Below are positions 8,683 through 17,789 of a stretch of 64,000 nt of DNA, piece after piece. Location: contig CAVZYJ010000013.1 of NCBI GenBank assembly GCA_963779485.1, positions 744,001-808,000 on the forward strand, read 5' to 3'. Source of the DNA: CAVVJA01 sp963779485. GTDB taxonomy: Bacteria > Actinomycetota > Actinomycetes > Mycobacteriales > Jatrophihabitantaceae. The notes beneath the pieces were generated by a model. It had not been told where the DNA came from and ran no database searches. It worked only from the letters and a program-made list of their open reading frames with translations. Position 1 is the stretch's first letter; every line of letters starts with the position of its first letter. The position numbers were made by a program, and so were the translations under genes.

Positions 8683-9663
8683 TTATTGCGCGAGCATCTC
8701 CGCGGTCACGACGGATTCGGTATCCGGCAGGCCGAGCTCGGCGGCCCGCTTGTCGGCCATTGCGAGCAGGCGCCGGATCCGGCCGGCCACCGCATCCTTG
8801 GTCATCGGCGGGTCCGAGCGGGTCCCCAGCTCCTCCAACGAGGCCTGCTTGTACTCCAGCCGCAGCCGCCCGGCCTGCAGCAGGTGATCCGGAGCGTCGT
8901 CGCCCAGGATTTCCATCGCTCGCTCGACTCGAGCCCCGGCGGCCACCGCGGCCCGGGCCGAACGACGTAGGTTCGCGTCGTCGAAGTTGGCCAGCCGGTT
9001 CGCGGTTGCCCGCACCTCGCGCCGCAGCCGGCGTTCCTCCCACACCAGCACGCTCTCGTGCGCGCCGATACGAGTGAGCAGCGCCCCGATCGCGTCACCG
9101 TCCCGGACGACGACACGGTCCGAGCCGCGCACCTCGCGCGCCTTGGACGCCACGCCCAGCCGGCGACCCACGCCGACCAGGGCGAGCGCCGCCTCGGTCG
9201 ACGGGCAGGTGATCTCCAGCGAGCAGGCCCGGCCCGGCTCGGTGAGCGAGCCATGGGCCAGAAACGCGCCCCGCCAGGCCGCTTCCGCGTCGCCGATGCC
9301 GCCGGCCACCACATGGTGCGGAAGACCGCGCACCGGACGGCCCCGGAGGTCGACGAGGCCCGATTGCCGAGCCAGCCCCTCACCGTCCTTTGTCACCCGG
9401 ACCAGATACCGGCTCGTCCGATGCAGCCCGCTGCTCGCGACGATCTGGACCTCCGAACCGTGCCCGAAGACCTCGGCGATCTCCTTGCGCAACCGGCGGG
9501 CGACCGATCCGGTATCGAGCTCCGCCTCGACGACGATGTGACCACCGACGAGATGCAAGGCGCCGGCGAACCGCAGCATGGTGGCGATCTCAGCCCGGCG
9601 GGCGCTCGGTCTCGTCACCGTGATCCGGCTGAGCTCGTCCTTGACCGCGGCGGTCATCGCCAT
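8683..9663 (-). CDS. whiA: DNA-binding regulator WhiA
   Basis: The 326-residue product matches WhiA: the start MAMTAAVKDELSRI, a degenerate LAGLIDADG homing-endonuclease fold in the N-terminal two thirds (RFAGALHL, GRACSLEITCP) and a C-terminal helix-turn-helix (MTKDAVAGRIRRLLAMADKR). WhiA is a transcription factor of Gram-positive bacteria; in Streptomyces it works with WhiB to control sporulation septation. Its start overlaps the yvcK stop by about 10 bases, and a GAGGAGGG ribosome site precedes the ATG. The uvrC-rapZ-yvcK-whiA order is conserved in actinobacteria. Confidence 0.96.
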   Translation of the reverse strand: MAMTAAVKDELSRITVTRPSARRAEIATMLRFAGALHLVGGHIVVEAELDTGSVARRLRKEIAEVFGHGSEVQIVASSGLHRTSRYLVRVTKDGEGLARQSGLVDLRGRPVRGLPHHVVAGGIGDAEAAWRGAFLAHGSLTEPGRACSLEITCPSTEAALALVGVGRRLGVASKAREVRGSDRVVVRDGDAIGALLTRIGAHESVLVWEERRLRREVRATANRLANFDDANLRRSARAAVAAGARVERAMEILGDDAPDHLLQAGRLRLEYKQASLEELGTRSDPPMTKDAVAGRIRRLLAMADKRAAELGLPDTESVVTAEMLAQ

Positions 9664-10685
9664 TGCGAACCCTCCTCCGTCGCCTCGACCTCGGTCGCCT
9701 GCAGTGCGCGCCGATACGCGGCAGCCAGCCTCGTGGAATCGTGCCGGGCCGCGCTGTCGTCCGCTGCGACCTCTGACAGTACGAGACGCGCGCCGATGCC
9801 GCGCGCGAACTGGCGCAGTCCCTGGGGATCCGGCACCGAATCGACGTCCGCGACAACGGCATCGATCCGCAGGCCGCCGTGATCGCGGGCATGGTCCTGC
9901 AGCACGCGCAACAGCTCCTCCGGCGAGAAATCCGGAGTCTCACCCGCCTGCGGCACCAGGTTGACCGTCACCACCACCGTCGCCCGAGTCGTCGCGATGG
10001 CGTGTCCCAGTTCCCGCAACAGCAGATGGGGAATGACGCTTGTGAACCATGATCCGGGGCCTAGTACGACCACATCCGACTCCCGCACCGCGTCGACCGC
10101 CGCCGCGCACGCGGGCGCTCCCGGAGGCAACAGGCGGATGCCGCGCACCCGGCCCGGGGTGGCCGCGATCGAGGACTGGCCGCGAATCCTCCGAACGCGA
10201 GCGGGATCGTCCGGGTCCAGCCGGTCGACATCGGCGACCAGATCGAGCGGAACCGGGCTCATGGGCAGCACCCGGCCGACGGCACCGACGAGATCGGCAA
10301 CGATCGCCAAGGCCGCGAGGGGATCCTGCAGCTGGTCCATCAGACCGGTGATGAGCAGGTTGCCGACCGGATGTCCGGCGAGAGCGCCACTGCCACCGAA
10401 GCGATGCTGGAGCAGGCGGGACCACATCGCCTCGTCGGGTGTGAGTCCGGCTAACGCGGTCAGGGCCATCCGCAGGTCGCCGGGCGGGAGCAACCCCAGC
10501 TCGTTGCGGATGCGGCCGGACGACCCCCCGTCGTCGGCGACGGTGACAATGGCCGTCAGCTCGCTGGTGAGCTGCCGCAGCGCGGACAGTGAGGCGTGCA
10601 ACCCATGCCCCCCACCCAACGCCACCGCGCGCAGGCGACTGTTATTCACGGCCGAGGTCCCGGTTGACGACGGTGGCTCGGACAC
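9654..10685 (-). CDS. yvcK: gluconeogenesis factor YvcK (CofD-like)
   Basis: The protein has the YvcK/CofD fold motifs: VALGGGHGLHASLSAL, the glycine-rich VTVADDGGSSGRIR, and GHPVGNLLI. YvcK proteins bind UDP-sugars and are needed for growth on gluconeogenic carbon and for cell-wall homeostasis in Gram-positive bacteria. The longest start is a GTG at 10685, which overlaps rapZ by 44 bases; a GTG at 10649 (residue 13) would overlap by only 8 bases and keeps the whole domain, so it may be the real start. It lies between rapZ and whiA, its standard neighbours. Confidence 0.92.
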   Translation of the reverse strand: MSEPPSSTGTSAVNNSRLRAVALGGGHGLHASLSALRQLTSELTAIVTVADDGGSSGRIRNELGLLPPGDLRMALTALAGLTPDEAMWSRLLQHRFGGSGALAGHPVGNLLITGLMDQLQDPLAALAIVADLVGAVGRVLPMSPVPLDLVADVDRLDPDDPARVRRIRGQSSIAATPGRVRGIRLLPPGAPACAAAVDAVRESDVVVLGPGSWFTSVIPHLLLRELGHAIATTRATVVVTVNLVPQAGETPDFSPEELLRVLQDHARDHGGLRIDAVVADVDSVPDPQGLRQFARGIGARLVLSEVAADDSAARHDSTRLAAAYRRALQATEVEATEEGSQWR

Positions 10686-11559
10686 CCATGGCCGACAACC
10701 GGTCGGCGAGCTGCCGGGCCATCACCACCGAGCGATGCTTGCCTCCGGTGCAACCGATCGCGAGCGTCAGATAGTGCTTGCCCTCCCGCCGGTAGCCGGC
10801 CCCGATGATCTCCAGGATCTCCGCGTACCGGTCCACGAACTCGACGGCTCCCTGCTGGGCCAGGACGTAGTCGCGCACCTCGACGTCGTCGCCGGTGAGC
10901 TCGCGCAGCTCAGGGATCCAGAACGGGTTGGGTAGAAAGCGCACGTCCACGACCAGATCCGCGTCGACCGGGAGGCCGTACTTGTACCCGAACGACACCA
11001 CAGTTGCCCGCAACGGCTGGGCCCCGCCCAGCTCTCCCCCGGTGGCGAACGCCCGCTCGATCTCCCGGCGCAGATCGTGTACCGATCGATCGCTGGTGTC
11101 GACCACGAGATCCGCCTCGCCGCGCAGCCCAGCCAATAGTCGCCGCTCGGCCGCGATGCCGTCGGTCAGCCGACCGTCGCCCTGCAGGGGATGGGCGCGC
11201 CGGTTGCTCTCGAACCGCCGTACGAGCACCTCGTCCCGCGCCTCCAAGAACAGCACGCGAGGGCGCATGCCCTTCGTCGCGAGGTCGAGGATCACACCGC
11301 GCAGGTCGGACGAAAAGGCCCGGCTGCGCACGTCCATGACGACGGCGATGCGCGTCACCGCGCCCTGCGTCCGGCTGCCCAACTCGACCATGGTCGCTAC
11401 CAGCTCCGGCGGCAGGTTGTCGACCACGAAGTAGCCAAGATCCTCCAGGCACTTCGCCGCAGTACTCCGGCCGGCTCCGGACAAGCCAGTGACCACGACC
11501 GTGTCGAGCGCGCCGCGTTCGTCGATCGGATCTGCGCGTTGGTCCGAGCGGTTGGTCAC
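10642..11559 (-). CDS. rapZ: RNase adapter protein RapZ, nucleotide-binding
   Basis: The 305-residue product has an N-terminal Walker A of the form GLSGAGRSTAAKCLEDLG, with Arg in place of the usual Lys as is common in actinobacterial homologues, then VVDNLPPEL, and the C-terminal GCTGGKHRSVVMA motif. In E. coli RapZ delivers small RNAs to RNase E; in Gram-positive bacteria (YvcJ) it is a GTPase/ATPase with a less clear role. The tail overlaps the yvcK start, so translation is probably coupled. It lies 56 bases after uvrC. Confidence 0.95.
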   Translation of the reverse strand: MTNRSDQRADPIDERGALDTVVVTGLSGAGRSTAAKCLEDLGYFVVDNLPPELVATMVELGSRTQGAVTRIAVVMDVRSRAFSSDLRGVILDLATKGMRPRVLFLEARDEVLVRRFESNRRAHPLQGDGRLTDGIAAERRLLAGLRGEADLVVDTSDRSVHDLRREIERAFATGGELGGAQPLRATVVSFGYKYGLPVDADLVVDVRFLPNPFWIPELRELTGDDVEVRDYVLAQQGAVEFVDRYAEILEIIGAGYRREGKHYLTLAIGCTGGKHRSVVMARQLADRLSAMGVRATVVNRDLGRE

Positions 11560-11615
11560 AGTGAGCCCCCCGAGCGCTCGCGGACTGATCGCTAGCGGGT
11601 ACAGGATCGCAGCCG

Positions 11616-13655
11616 TCAGCCGCCGCCGTCACCGGTATCGTCCACCTGCTCGATCTCTAGCACTTCCCCGGTCGTGACATTGACCGCCGGCTCCCGGCTC
11701 TCGCGATCGGCAGCGAGGGCCGCCCGAATGGCCTCGGCGGTCTGCGGCCCGATGCCGGGAACAGCGAGCAAGTCCGCCATCGACGCCGCCCGCAGCCGTT
11801 TGAGCGACCCGAATCGCGCGACGAGGGCCTTGCGTCGGGTCTCACCCAGACCGGGGATGCCGTCCAGTACCGACATCGTCATCGCTTTGGAGCGCCGTTG
11901 GCGATGGAAGGTGATGGCGAAGCGGTGCGCCTCGTCCCGGACCCGTTGCAGGAGATACAACCCTTCCGAGCTGCGGGGCAGGATCACCGGGTAGTGCTCC
12001 CCCGGCAGCCACACCTCCTCCAGCCGCTTGGCCAACCCGATCAGCGCGACGTCGTCGACGCCGAGATCGTCGAGCACGGCCTGCGTCGCCGCGACCTGCG
12101 GCGCGCCGCCGTCGACCACGACGAGATTCGGTGGGTAGGCGAACTTGCGCGGCCGGCCGGTCTCCGGGTCGATGCCGCCCCGAGCCTCCGCGTCCGGGGC
12201 CGCGGCATCCAGCGCGCCGACCGCCACCTGCGCGTCGAGATATCGGGCGAACCGCCGGCGAACCGCCTCGGCGATCCAGTCGGTGTCGCCTCCTCCGGCG
12301 CGCATCGCAAAGCGCCGATACTCGCTCTTTCGGGCCAGGCCGTCCTCGAACACGACCATGCTGGCGACCACGTTGGTGCCCTGCACATGGCTGACGTCGA
12401 AGCATTCGATGCGCAGCGGGGCCTCGGCCAGACCGAGCGCATCCTGCAGCTCGCTGAGCGCCTGCGACCGAGCGGTCAGATCCGACGCGCGACGAAGCTT
12501 GTGCTGGGCGAAGGCTTGGGCCGCGTTGCGCGCCACCGTCTCCATCAACGCCCGCTTGTCGCCGCGCTGGGGAACGCGTAGTGACACCCGGCTGCCTCGC
12601 TCCGCCGACAGCCATTCGGCCAGCACGTCGGCGTTGGCCGGCAGCTGCGGCACCAGGATCTCCCGGGGAACCCCCGCGCCGTCCAGGCCACCGCCCTCGC
12701 CGTCGGCCGAGCCCCCGTAGAACTGCGTGACGAACTGCTCGACCAGCTCCGGCAGGCCCGCCGTTCCATCGACGGTCGCGGCCTTGTCGATCGTCCAGCC
12801 CCGTTCCCCCCGTACCCGTCCACCGCGCACGTGGAACACCTGGACCGCCGCCTCGAGATCATCCTGCGCGAACGCCACGACATCGGCATCGGTGCCGTCG
12901 GCGAAGACGACCGCCTGCTTCTCCATGGCCCGGCGCAGTGCGTCCAGGTCGTCACGGAGCCGGGCGGCGCGCTCGAACTCCAGCTGCGCGCTCGCCTCGG
13001 CCATCTGCCGCTGGAGCCGCCTGATCATGACGTCGGTCTTGCCGGCCATGAAGTCGCAGAAGTCGTCGACGATGCGACGATGCTCGTCCGCACTCACCCG
13101 GCCCACGCAGGGCGCGCTGCACTTGCCGATGTAGCCGAGCAGGCAGGGCCGGCCGATCTGACCGGCCCGCTTGAATACCCCGGCCGAACAGGTCCGGGCC
13201 GGGAAGACGCGAAGCAGCAGATCCAGCGTCTCCCGGATGGCCCACGCGTGCGAATACGGCCCGAAGTACCGCACTCCCTTGCGCTTCGGTCCGCGCATCA
13301 CCTGCAGCCGCGGGTACTCCTCGTACAGGGTGACCGCCAGCGACGGGTAGGACTTGTCGTCGCGATAGCGCACGTTGAAACGAGGATCGAACTCCTTGAT
13401 CCAGGTGTACTCGAGCTGAAGCGCCTCGACCTCGGTCTGTACGACCGTCCACTCGACGCTGGCCGCGGTCGTCACCATCTGCCGAGTGCGCGGGTGCAGC
13501 GCCGCCATGTCCGCGAAGTAGGAATTCAGCCGCTGCCGAAGGCTCTTCGCCTTTCCCACGTAGATGACCCGCCCGCGGGCGTCGCGGAACCGATAGACCC
13601 CGGCATCGACCGGAATCGTGCCTGGCGCCGGGCGGTACGTAGACGGATCAGGCAC
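11616..13655 (-). CDS. uvrC: excinuclease ABC subunit C
   Basis: The 679-residue product carries the N-terminal GIY-YIG nuclease (GVYRFRD...VIYVGKAKSLRQRLNSYF, residues about 19-50), a UVR motif for UvrB contact near residues 210-245, the RNase H-like nuclease half (FDVSHVQGTNVVASMVVF, VVDGGAPQ) and C-terminal helix-hairpin-helix motifs (IPGLGETRRKAL, VPGIGPQTAEAI). It makes both incisions in nucleotide excision repair. Its start overlaps the stop of the adenosine-deaminase-like gene by 8 bases, so it is in the same transcript as uvrA. Confidence 0.97.
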   Translation of the reverse strand: MPDPSTYRPAPGTIPVDAGVYRFRDARGRVIYVGKAKSLRQRLNSYFADMAALHPRTRQMVTTAASVEWTVVQTEVEALQLEYTWIKEFDPRFNVRYRDDKSYPSLAVTLYEEYPRLQVMRGPKRKGVRYFGPYSHAWAIRETLDLLLRVFPARTCSAGVFKRAGQIGRPCLLGYIGKCSAPCVGRVSADEHRRIVDDFCDFMAGKTDVMIRRLQRQMAEASAQLEFERAARLRDDLDALRRAMEKQAVVFADGTDADVVAFAQDDLEAAVQVFHVRGGRVRGERGWTIDKAATVDGTAGLPELVEQFVTQFYGGSADGEGGGLDGAGVPREILVPQLPANADVLAEWLSAERGSRVSLRVPQRGDKRALMETVARNAAQAFAQHKLRRASDLTARSQALSELQDALGLAEAPLRIECFDVSHVQGTNVVASMVVFEDGLARKSEYRRFAMRAGGGDTDWIAEAVRRRFARYLDAQVAVGALDAAAPDAEARGGIDPETGRPRKFAYPPNLVVVDGGAPQVAATQAVLDDLGVDDVALIGLAKRLEEVWLPGEHYPVILPRSSEGLYLLQRVRDEAHRFAITFHRQRRSKAMTMSVLDGIPGLGETRRKALVARFGSLKRLRAASMADLLAVPGIGPQTAEAIRAALAADRESREPAVNVTTGEVLEIEQVDDTGDGGG

Positions 13656-14685
13656 AGTTCGAGCCTAGGGCGTGTCCGGCGTACCGACCGATCTCGTCGA
13701 GCAACGCCTGCTGACCGGCGGCATCCAGGAACGACGCGCGCACGGCGGCCCGGGCCAGGTCAGCCACACCGGATTCATCGAGCCCGAGCAGCTCGGCCGC
13801 CACCTCGTACTCCCGATTCAGCGTCGTCGAGAACATCGGTGGGTCGTCGGAGTTGATCGTCACCGGTATCCCGGCGGCAACGAGGGCCGGCAGCGGGTGT
13901 TCCGCCAGGGACGGGACCGAGCGGGTGCAGACGTTGGAGGTCGGGCACACCTCCAGCGGTATGCGGTGCTCGGCAAGGTAGCCGAGCAGTTCAGGATCGC
14001 GCGCGGCCGCGATGCCGTGCCCGATCCGCTCGGCGCCGAGATGGTGGAGCGCATCCCAGACCGTCTCGGGACCGGTCGACTCCCCGGCATGGGGCACGCT
14101 GTGCAACCCGGCCGCGCGGGCCTGGGCGAAGTACGGCGCGAACTGCTCGCGCCCGACGCCCACCTCCGGGCCGCCCAGCCCGAAACTGACCAGCCCGTCC
14201 GGCTGGTTGCGCAACGCGGCGGCCACGGTGACCTCGGCCGAGGCCAAGCCGGCTTCCCCGGGGATGTCGAAGCACCATCGCAGGACCACCCCGTAGTCGG
14301 CCTCGGCCCGGACCCGAGCGTCCTCGATGGCCTCACAGAACGCGGGGGCCGCGATGCCGCGGCGGATGGAGGAATACGGCGTCACGGTCAGCTCCGCGTA
14401 CCGGACCTGCTGGGCCGCCAGCTCCTGGGCCACCTCGTAGGTGAGCGTCCACACGTCCTGCGGATCGCGAATCAGGTCGACGACCGACAGGTAGACCTCG
14501 ACGAAGTGCGCGAAATCCCGGAAGACGAAGTACTCGGCGAGTCGGTCCGGGTCGGCCGGCACCGGAGTCGATCCGGCGTGCCGCGCGGCCAGGTCGGCAA
14601 CGATCCGCGGCGAGGCGGACCCGACGTGATGCACGTGCAGCTCGGCCTTGGGCAGGCCCGCGATGAAGCGAGCGAGCTCGCTCAC
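13648..14685 (-). CDS. add: adenosine deaminase family amidohydrolase
   Basis: The 345-residue product has the metal-dependent adenosine deaminase layout: N-terminal LHVHH (residues 16-20), FGLGGPE, PHAGES, a GHGI metal ligand site and SDDPPMF. These supply the Zn ligands and catalytic Glu and Asp. The HVHHVGSASPRI form differs from classical adenosine deaminase (HxHLDGS) and marks an actinobacterial subgroup that may act on adenosine or on aminodeoxyfutalosine in menaquinone synthesis; the substrate cannot be decided here. The GTG start overlaps the uvrA stop by 4 bases (GTGA), and its own stop overlaps uvrC by 8 bases, so it is embedded in an excision-repair operon. Confidence 0.88.
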   Translation of the reverse strand: MSELARFIAGLPKAELHVHHVGSASPRIVADLAARHAGSTPVPADPDRLAEYFVFRDFAHFVEVYLSVVDLIRDPQDVWTLTYEVAQELAAQQVRYAELTVTPYSSIRRGIAAPAFCEAIEDARVRAEADYGVVLRWCFDIPGEAGLASAEVTVAAALRNQPDGLVSFGLGGPEVGVGREQFAPYFAQARAAGLHSVPHAGESTGPETVWDALHHLGAERIGHGIAAARDPELLGYLAEHRIPLEVCPTSNVCTRSVPSLAEHPLPALVAAGIPVTINSDDPPMFSTTLNREYEVAAELLGLDESGVADLARAAVRASFLDAAGQQALLDEIGRYAGHALGSNCA

Positions 14686-17606
14686 CGCCGGGTACGTGGC
14701 GAGGTCCGGGCCGCAGCGGAGCTCACCGCACCCCGGCGGCGGGGCGCCGGAGTGGGACGGTCCGGTCCGTCGAGCACGCGCCGCAGGAAGCGACCGGTGT
14801 AGGACGCCGGCTCGGCTGCCACCTGCTCCGGCGTGCCCATCGCCACGACCCGTCCGCCCTCGGACCCGCCTTCCGGGCCCAGGTCGACGACCCAGTCCGC
14901 GGTCTTGATCACGTCCAGGTTGTGCTCGATGACCAGCACGGTGTTGCCCTTGTCGACGAGCGACTGCAACACCCCGAGCAGCTTGTTCACGTCCTCGAAG
15001 TGCAACCCGGTGGTCGGCTCGTCCAGCACGTAGATCGTCCGCCCGGTCGAACGCTTCTGCAGCTCCGAGGCCAGCTTCACCCGCTGGGCCTCGCCGCCCG
15101 ACAGCGTCGGCGCCGGTTGGCCGAGCCGGACGTAGCCGAGCCCGACGTCGACCAGGGTGTCGAGGTGGCGGGCGATCTTGCTGATCGGCCGGAAGAACTC
15201 GGCCGCCTCGTCGATGGGCATCTCCAGGACCTCAGAGATCGTCTTGCCCTTGTAGTGCACCTCGAGGGTCTCTCGGTTGTACCGGGCGCCCTTGCAGACC
15301 TCGCACGGCACGTAGACGTCCGGGAGGAAGTTCATCTCGATCTTGATCGTGCCGTCGCCCGCACAGTTCTCGCACCGGCCGCCCTTGACGTTGAAGGAGA
15401 ATCGGCCCTGCTGGTAGCCGCGGATCTTGGCCTCGGTGGTCTCCGCGAACAGCCGGCGGATGTGGTCGAAAACGCCCGTGTAGGTGGCCGGGTTGGATCG
15501 CGGGGTCCGGCCGATCGGCGACTGGTCGACGCCGACGACCTTGTCCAGCTGCTCGATGCCGCGCACCCGCTTGTGCCGCCCCGGCGGCAGCTTGGCTCCG
15601 TTGATCTTGTTGGCCAGCGCCGTGTAGAGAATGTCGTTGACCAGCGTCGACTTGCCGGATCCGCTCACTCCGGTGATCGCGACGAAGCAGCCCAGCGGGA
15701 ACGCCACGTCGATGTTGCGCAGGTTGTGTTCGCGGGCGCCTTCGACGACCACCTCCTTGCCCCGCTGGCGCGGCCGACGGATGAGGGGTACGGCGATGCT
15801 GCGACGACCGGAGAGATAGGCACCGGTCAGCGATTCCTTGGACGCGAGCAGGTCCGACACGGAGCCGGAGACCACGATGTTTCCGCCTTGCTCGCCGGCT
15901 AGCGGACCGATGTCGACCACCCAGTCCGCGGTCCGGATGGTGTCCTCGTCGTGCTCGACCACGATGAGGGTGTTGCCGATGTCTCGCAGCCGCAGCAGCG
16001 TCTCGATCAGCCGATGGTTGTCCCGCTGATGCAGGCCGATCGACGGCTCGTCGAGAACGTACAGCACGCCGACCAGGCCGGAGCCGATCTGCGTGGCGAG
16101 CCGGATCCGCTGCGCCTCGCCGCCGGCGAGCGTGGCCGCGGCCCGGTCGAGGGACAGGTAGTCGAGCCCGACGTCGACCAGGAACCCCAGCCGGGACTGC
16201 ACCTCCTTCAGGACCCGCTCGGCGATGAACTGCTCCCGATCGGTGAGCCGAATATCCCGGAGAAACTCGGCCGCCTCGCCGATGGACAACGCCGCCACCT
16301 CGGCGATCGACCGGTCCGCGATCGTCACCGCCAGGATCTCCGGCTTCAGCCGGGTGCCCTGGCAGGCCGGGCAGGGCACCTCCCGCATGTAGCCCTCGTA
16401 TTTCTCGCGGGAGTAGTCGCTGTCGGTCTCCGCGTGCCGGCGCTCGATCCACGGGACGACACCCTCGTAGCTCGCGTAGTACGAGCGATCACGGCCGTAT
16501 CGATTGCGGTACCGCACGTGCACCTGCTCGTCCAGGCCATGCAGGACGGCCTTCTGGGCTCGCGCCGGGAGCCGCTCCCACGGCGTGTCCAGGTCGAAGC
16601 CCTCGGCGTCGGCCACTCCTTGCAGCAGCCGCAGGAAGTACTCGCTGGTCTGTCCGCCGGCCCAGGGCGCGATCGCCCCGTCGCTCAGGGTGGCCTCCGG
16701 GTCGGGAACGACGAGCTCCGGGTCGACCTCTTTCCGCGTCCCGATCCCGGTGCAGACCGGGCAGGCACCGAACGGTGAGTTGAACGAGAACGACCGCGGT
16801 TCGAGCTCGTCGATGGCCAGCGGGTGATCGTTCGGGCAGGCCAGCCGCTCGGAGTAGCGGCGTTCGCGATGCGGGTCCGTGTCAGGCAGGTCGATGAAGT
16901 CGAGAACGATCAGGCCGCCGGCCAGGCCGAGTGCTGTCTCGACCGAGTCGGTGATCCGCTGCTTGCTGGTCGCCTTGGCCGTGAGCCGGTCGACGACGGC
17001 CTCGATGGTGTGCTTCTCCTGCTTCTTCAGCCGGGGCGGGTCGGTGAGCGAGTGCACGACGCCGTCCACCCGGACCCGCGAGTACCCCTTGATCTGCAGA
17101 TCGGTGAACAGGTCGACGTACTCGCCCTTCCGCTCCCGGATCACCGGAGCGAGGATCTGGAACCGCGTCCCCTCCGGCATCTCGAGAATGCGATCGACGA
17201 TCTGCTGCGGGGTCTGCTTGGTGATCGGCTCACCGCAGATCGGGCAGTGCGGCCGCCCGATACGGGCGTAGAGCAGCCGGAGGTAGTCGTAGACCTCGGT
17301 GATCGTGCCGACCGTCGAGCGGGGGTTGCGGCTCGTCGACTTCTGATCGATCGACACCGCCGGGGACAGACCCTCGATGAAGTCCACGTCGGGCTTGTCC
17401 ATCTGCCCCAGGAACTGCCTCGCGTACGCGGACAGCGACTCCACGTAGCGACGCTGGCCCTCGGCGAAGATCGTGTCGAACGCGAGGCTCGACTTGCCGG
17501 AGCCGGACAGGCCGGTGAAGACGATCAGCGCGTCGCGCGGCAGCTCGACGTGAATGTCCTTCAGGTTGTGCTCACGAGCACCCCGAACGATCAGCTGGTC
17601 AGCCAC
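14682..17606 (-). CDS. uvrA: excinuclease ABC subunit A
   Basis: The 974-residue product is full length for UvrA. It has two ABC ATPase modules with Walker A motifs GLSGSGKSSLAFDT and GVSGSGKSTLVNDIL, signature motifs TLAGGEAQRIRLA and TLSGGEAQRVKLA, and zinc-binding CPICGEPI and CENCAGDG...CEVCKG segments. It recognises DNA damage and loads UvrB. The frame is open to 17765, but GTG 17606 (VADQLIVRGAREHNLKD) matches the usual UvrA N-terminus, has GAGAGAAG upstream, and lies downstream of a DNA-damage promoter match at 17665-17687, so the longer form is rejected. It leads an uvrA-add-uvrC series with overlapping ends. Confidence 0.97.
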   Translation of the reverse strand: MADQLIVRGAREHNLKDIHVELPRDALIVFTGLSGSGKSSLAFDTIFAEGQRRYVESLSAYARQFLGQMDKPDVDFIEGLSPAVSIDQKSTSRNPRSTVGTITEVYDYLRLLYARIGRPHCPICGEPITKQTPQQIVDRILEMPEGTRFQILAPVIRERKGEYVDLFTDLQIKGYSRVRVDGVVHSLTDPPRLKKQEKHTIEAVVDRLTAKATSKQRITDSVETALGLAGGLIVLDFIDLPDTDPHRERRYSERLACPNDHPLAIDELEPRSFSFNSPFGACPVCTGIGTRKEVDPELVVPDPEATLSDGAIAPWAGGQTSEYFLRLLQGVADAEGFDLDTPWERLPARAQKAVLHGLDEQVHVRYRNRYGRDRSYYASYEGVVPWIERRHAETDSDYSREKYEGYMREVPCPACQGTRLKPEILAVTIADRSIAEVAALSIGEAAEFLRDIRLTDREQFIAERVLKEVQSRLGFLVDVGLDYLSLDRAAATLAGGEAQRIRLATQIGSGLVGVLYVLDEPSIGLHQRDNHRLIETLLRLRDIGNTLIVVEHDEDTIRTADWVVDIGPLAGEQGGNIVVSGSVSDLLASKESLTGAYLSGRRSIAVPLIRRPRQRGKEVVVEGAREHNLRNIDVAFPLGCFVAITGVSGSGKSTLVNDILYTALANKINGAKLPPGRHKRVRGIEQLDKVVGVDQSPIGRTPRSNPATYTGVFDHIRRLFAETTEAKIRGYQQGRFSFNVKGGRCENCAGDGTIKIEMNFLPDVYVPCEVCKGARYNRETLEVHYKGKTISEVLEMPIDEAAEFFRPISKIARHLDTLVDVGLGYVRLGQPAPTLSGGEAQRVKLASELQKRSTGRTIYVLDEPTTGLHFEDVNKLLGVLQSLVDKGNTVLVIEHNLDVIKTADWVVDLGPEGGSEGGRVVAMGTPEQVAAEPASYTGRFLRRVLDGPDRPTPAPRRRGAVSSAAARTSPRTRR

Positions 17607-17664
17607 GGTCTTCTCTCGGTCTGGCAGGCACACGGCGGCACGCCCGCGACAGGCGGGCCTATTG

Positions 17665-17687
17665 AGCGTAACGATCGGCACCGACAT
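17665..17687 (-). promoter_or_regulatory. RecA-NDp-type (PafBC) DNA-damage promoter before uvrA
   Basis: Read on the minus strand, ATGTCGGTG is followed by 8 bases and then TACGCT. This matches 8 of 9 positions of the LexA-independent damage promoter TTGTCRGTG-N8-TANNNT described in mycobacteria. It ends about 58 bases before the uvrA start. A second, exact match lies before uvrB in this window. Assignment is by consensus only. Confidence 0.6.
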
Positions 17688-17789
17688 CGCCATTCCGGTC
17701 GCCCAGTCGGCCGCCCGGTCGGCCTCGGTAGGCATATCTCGCGGTTCCGGCAGCGGAATCTGCATACGTTCGGAGGTCTGGGGACCGGA

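Noticed and set aside
17607..17765. Longer uvrA start giving 1027 residues
   Set aside because: The extra 53 residues have no family similarity and contain the likely promoter; GTG 17606 has a good ribosome site and the family N-terminus.
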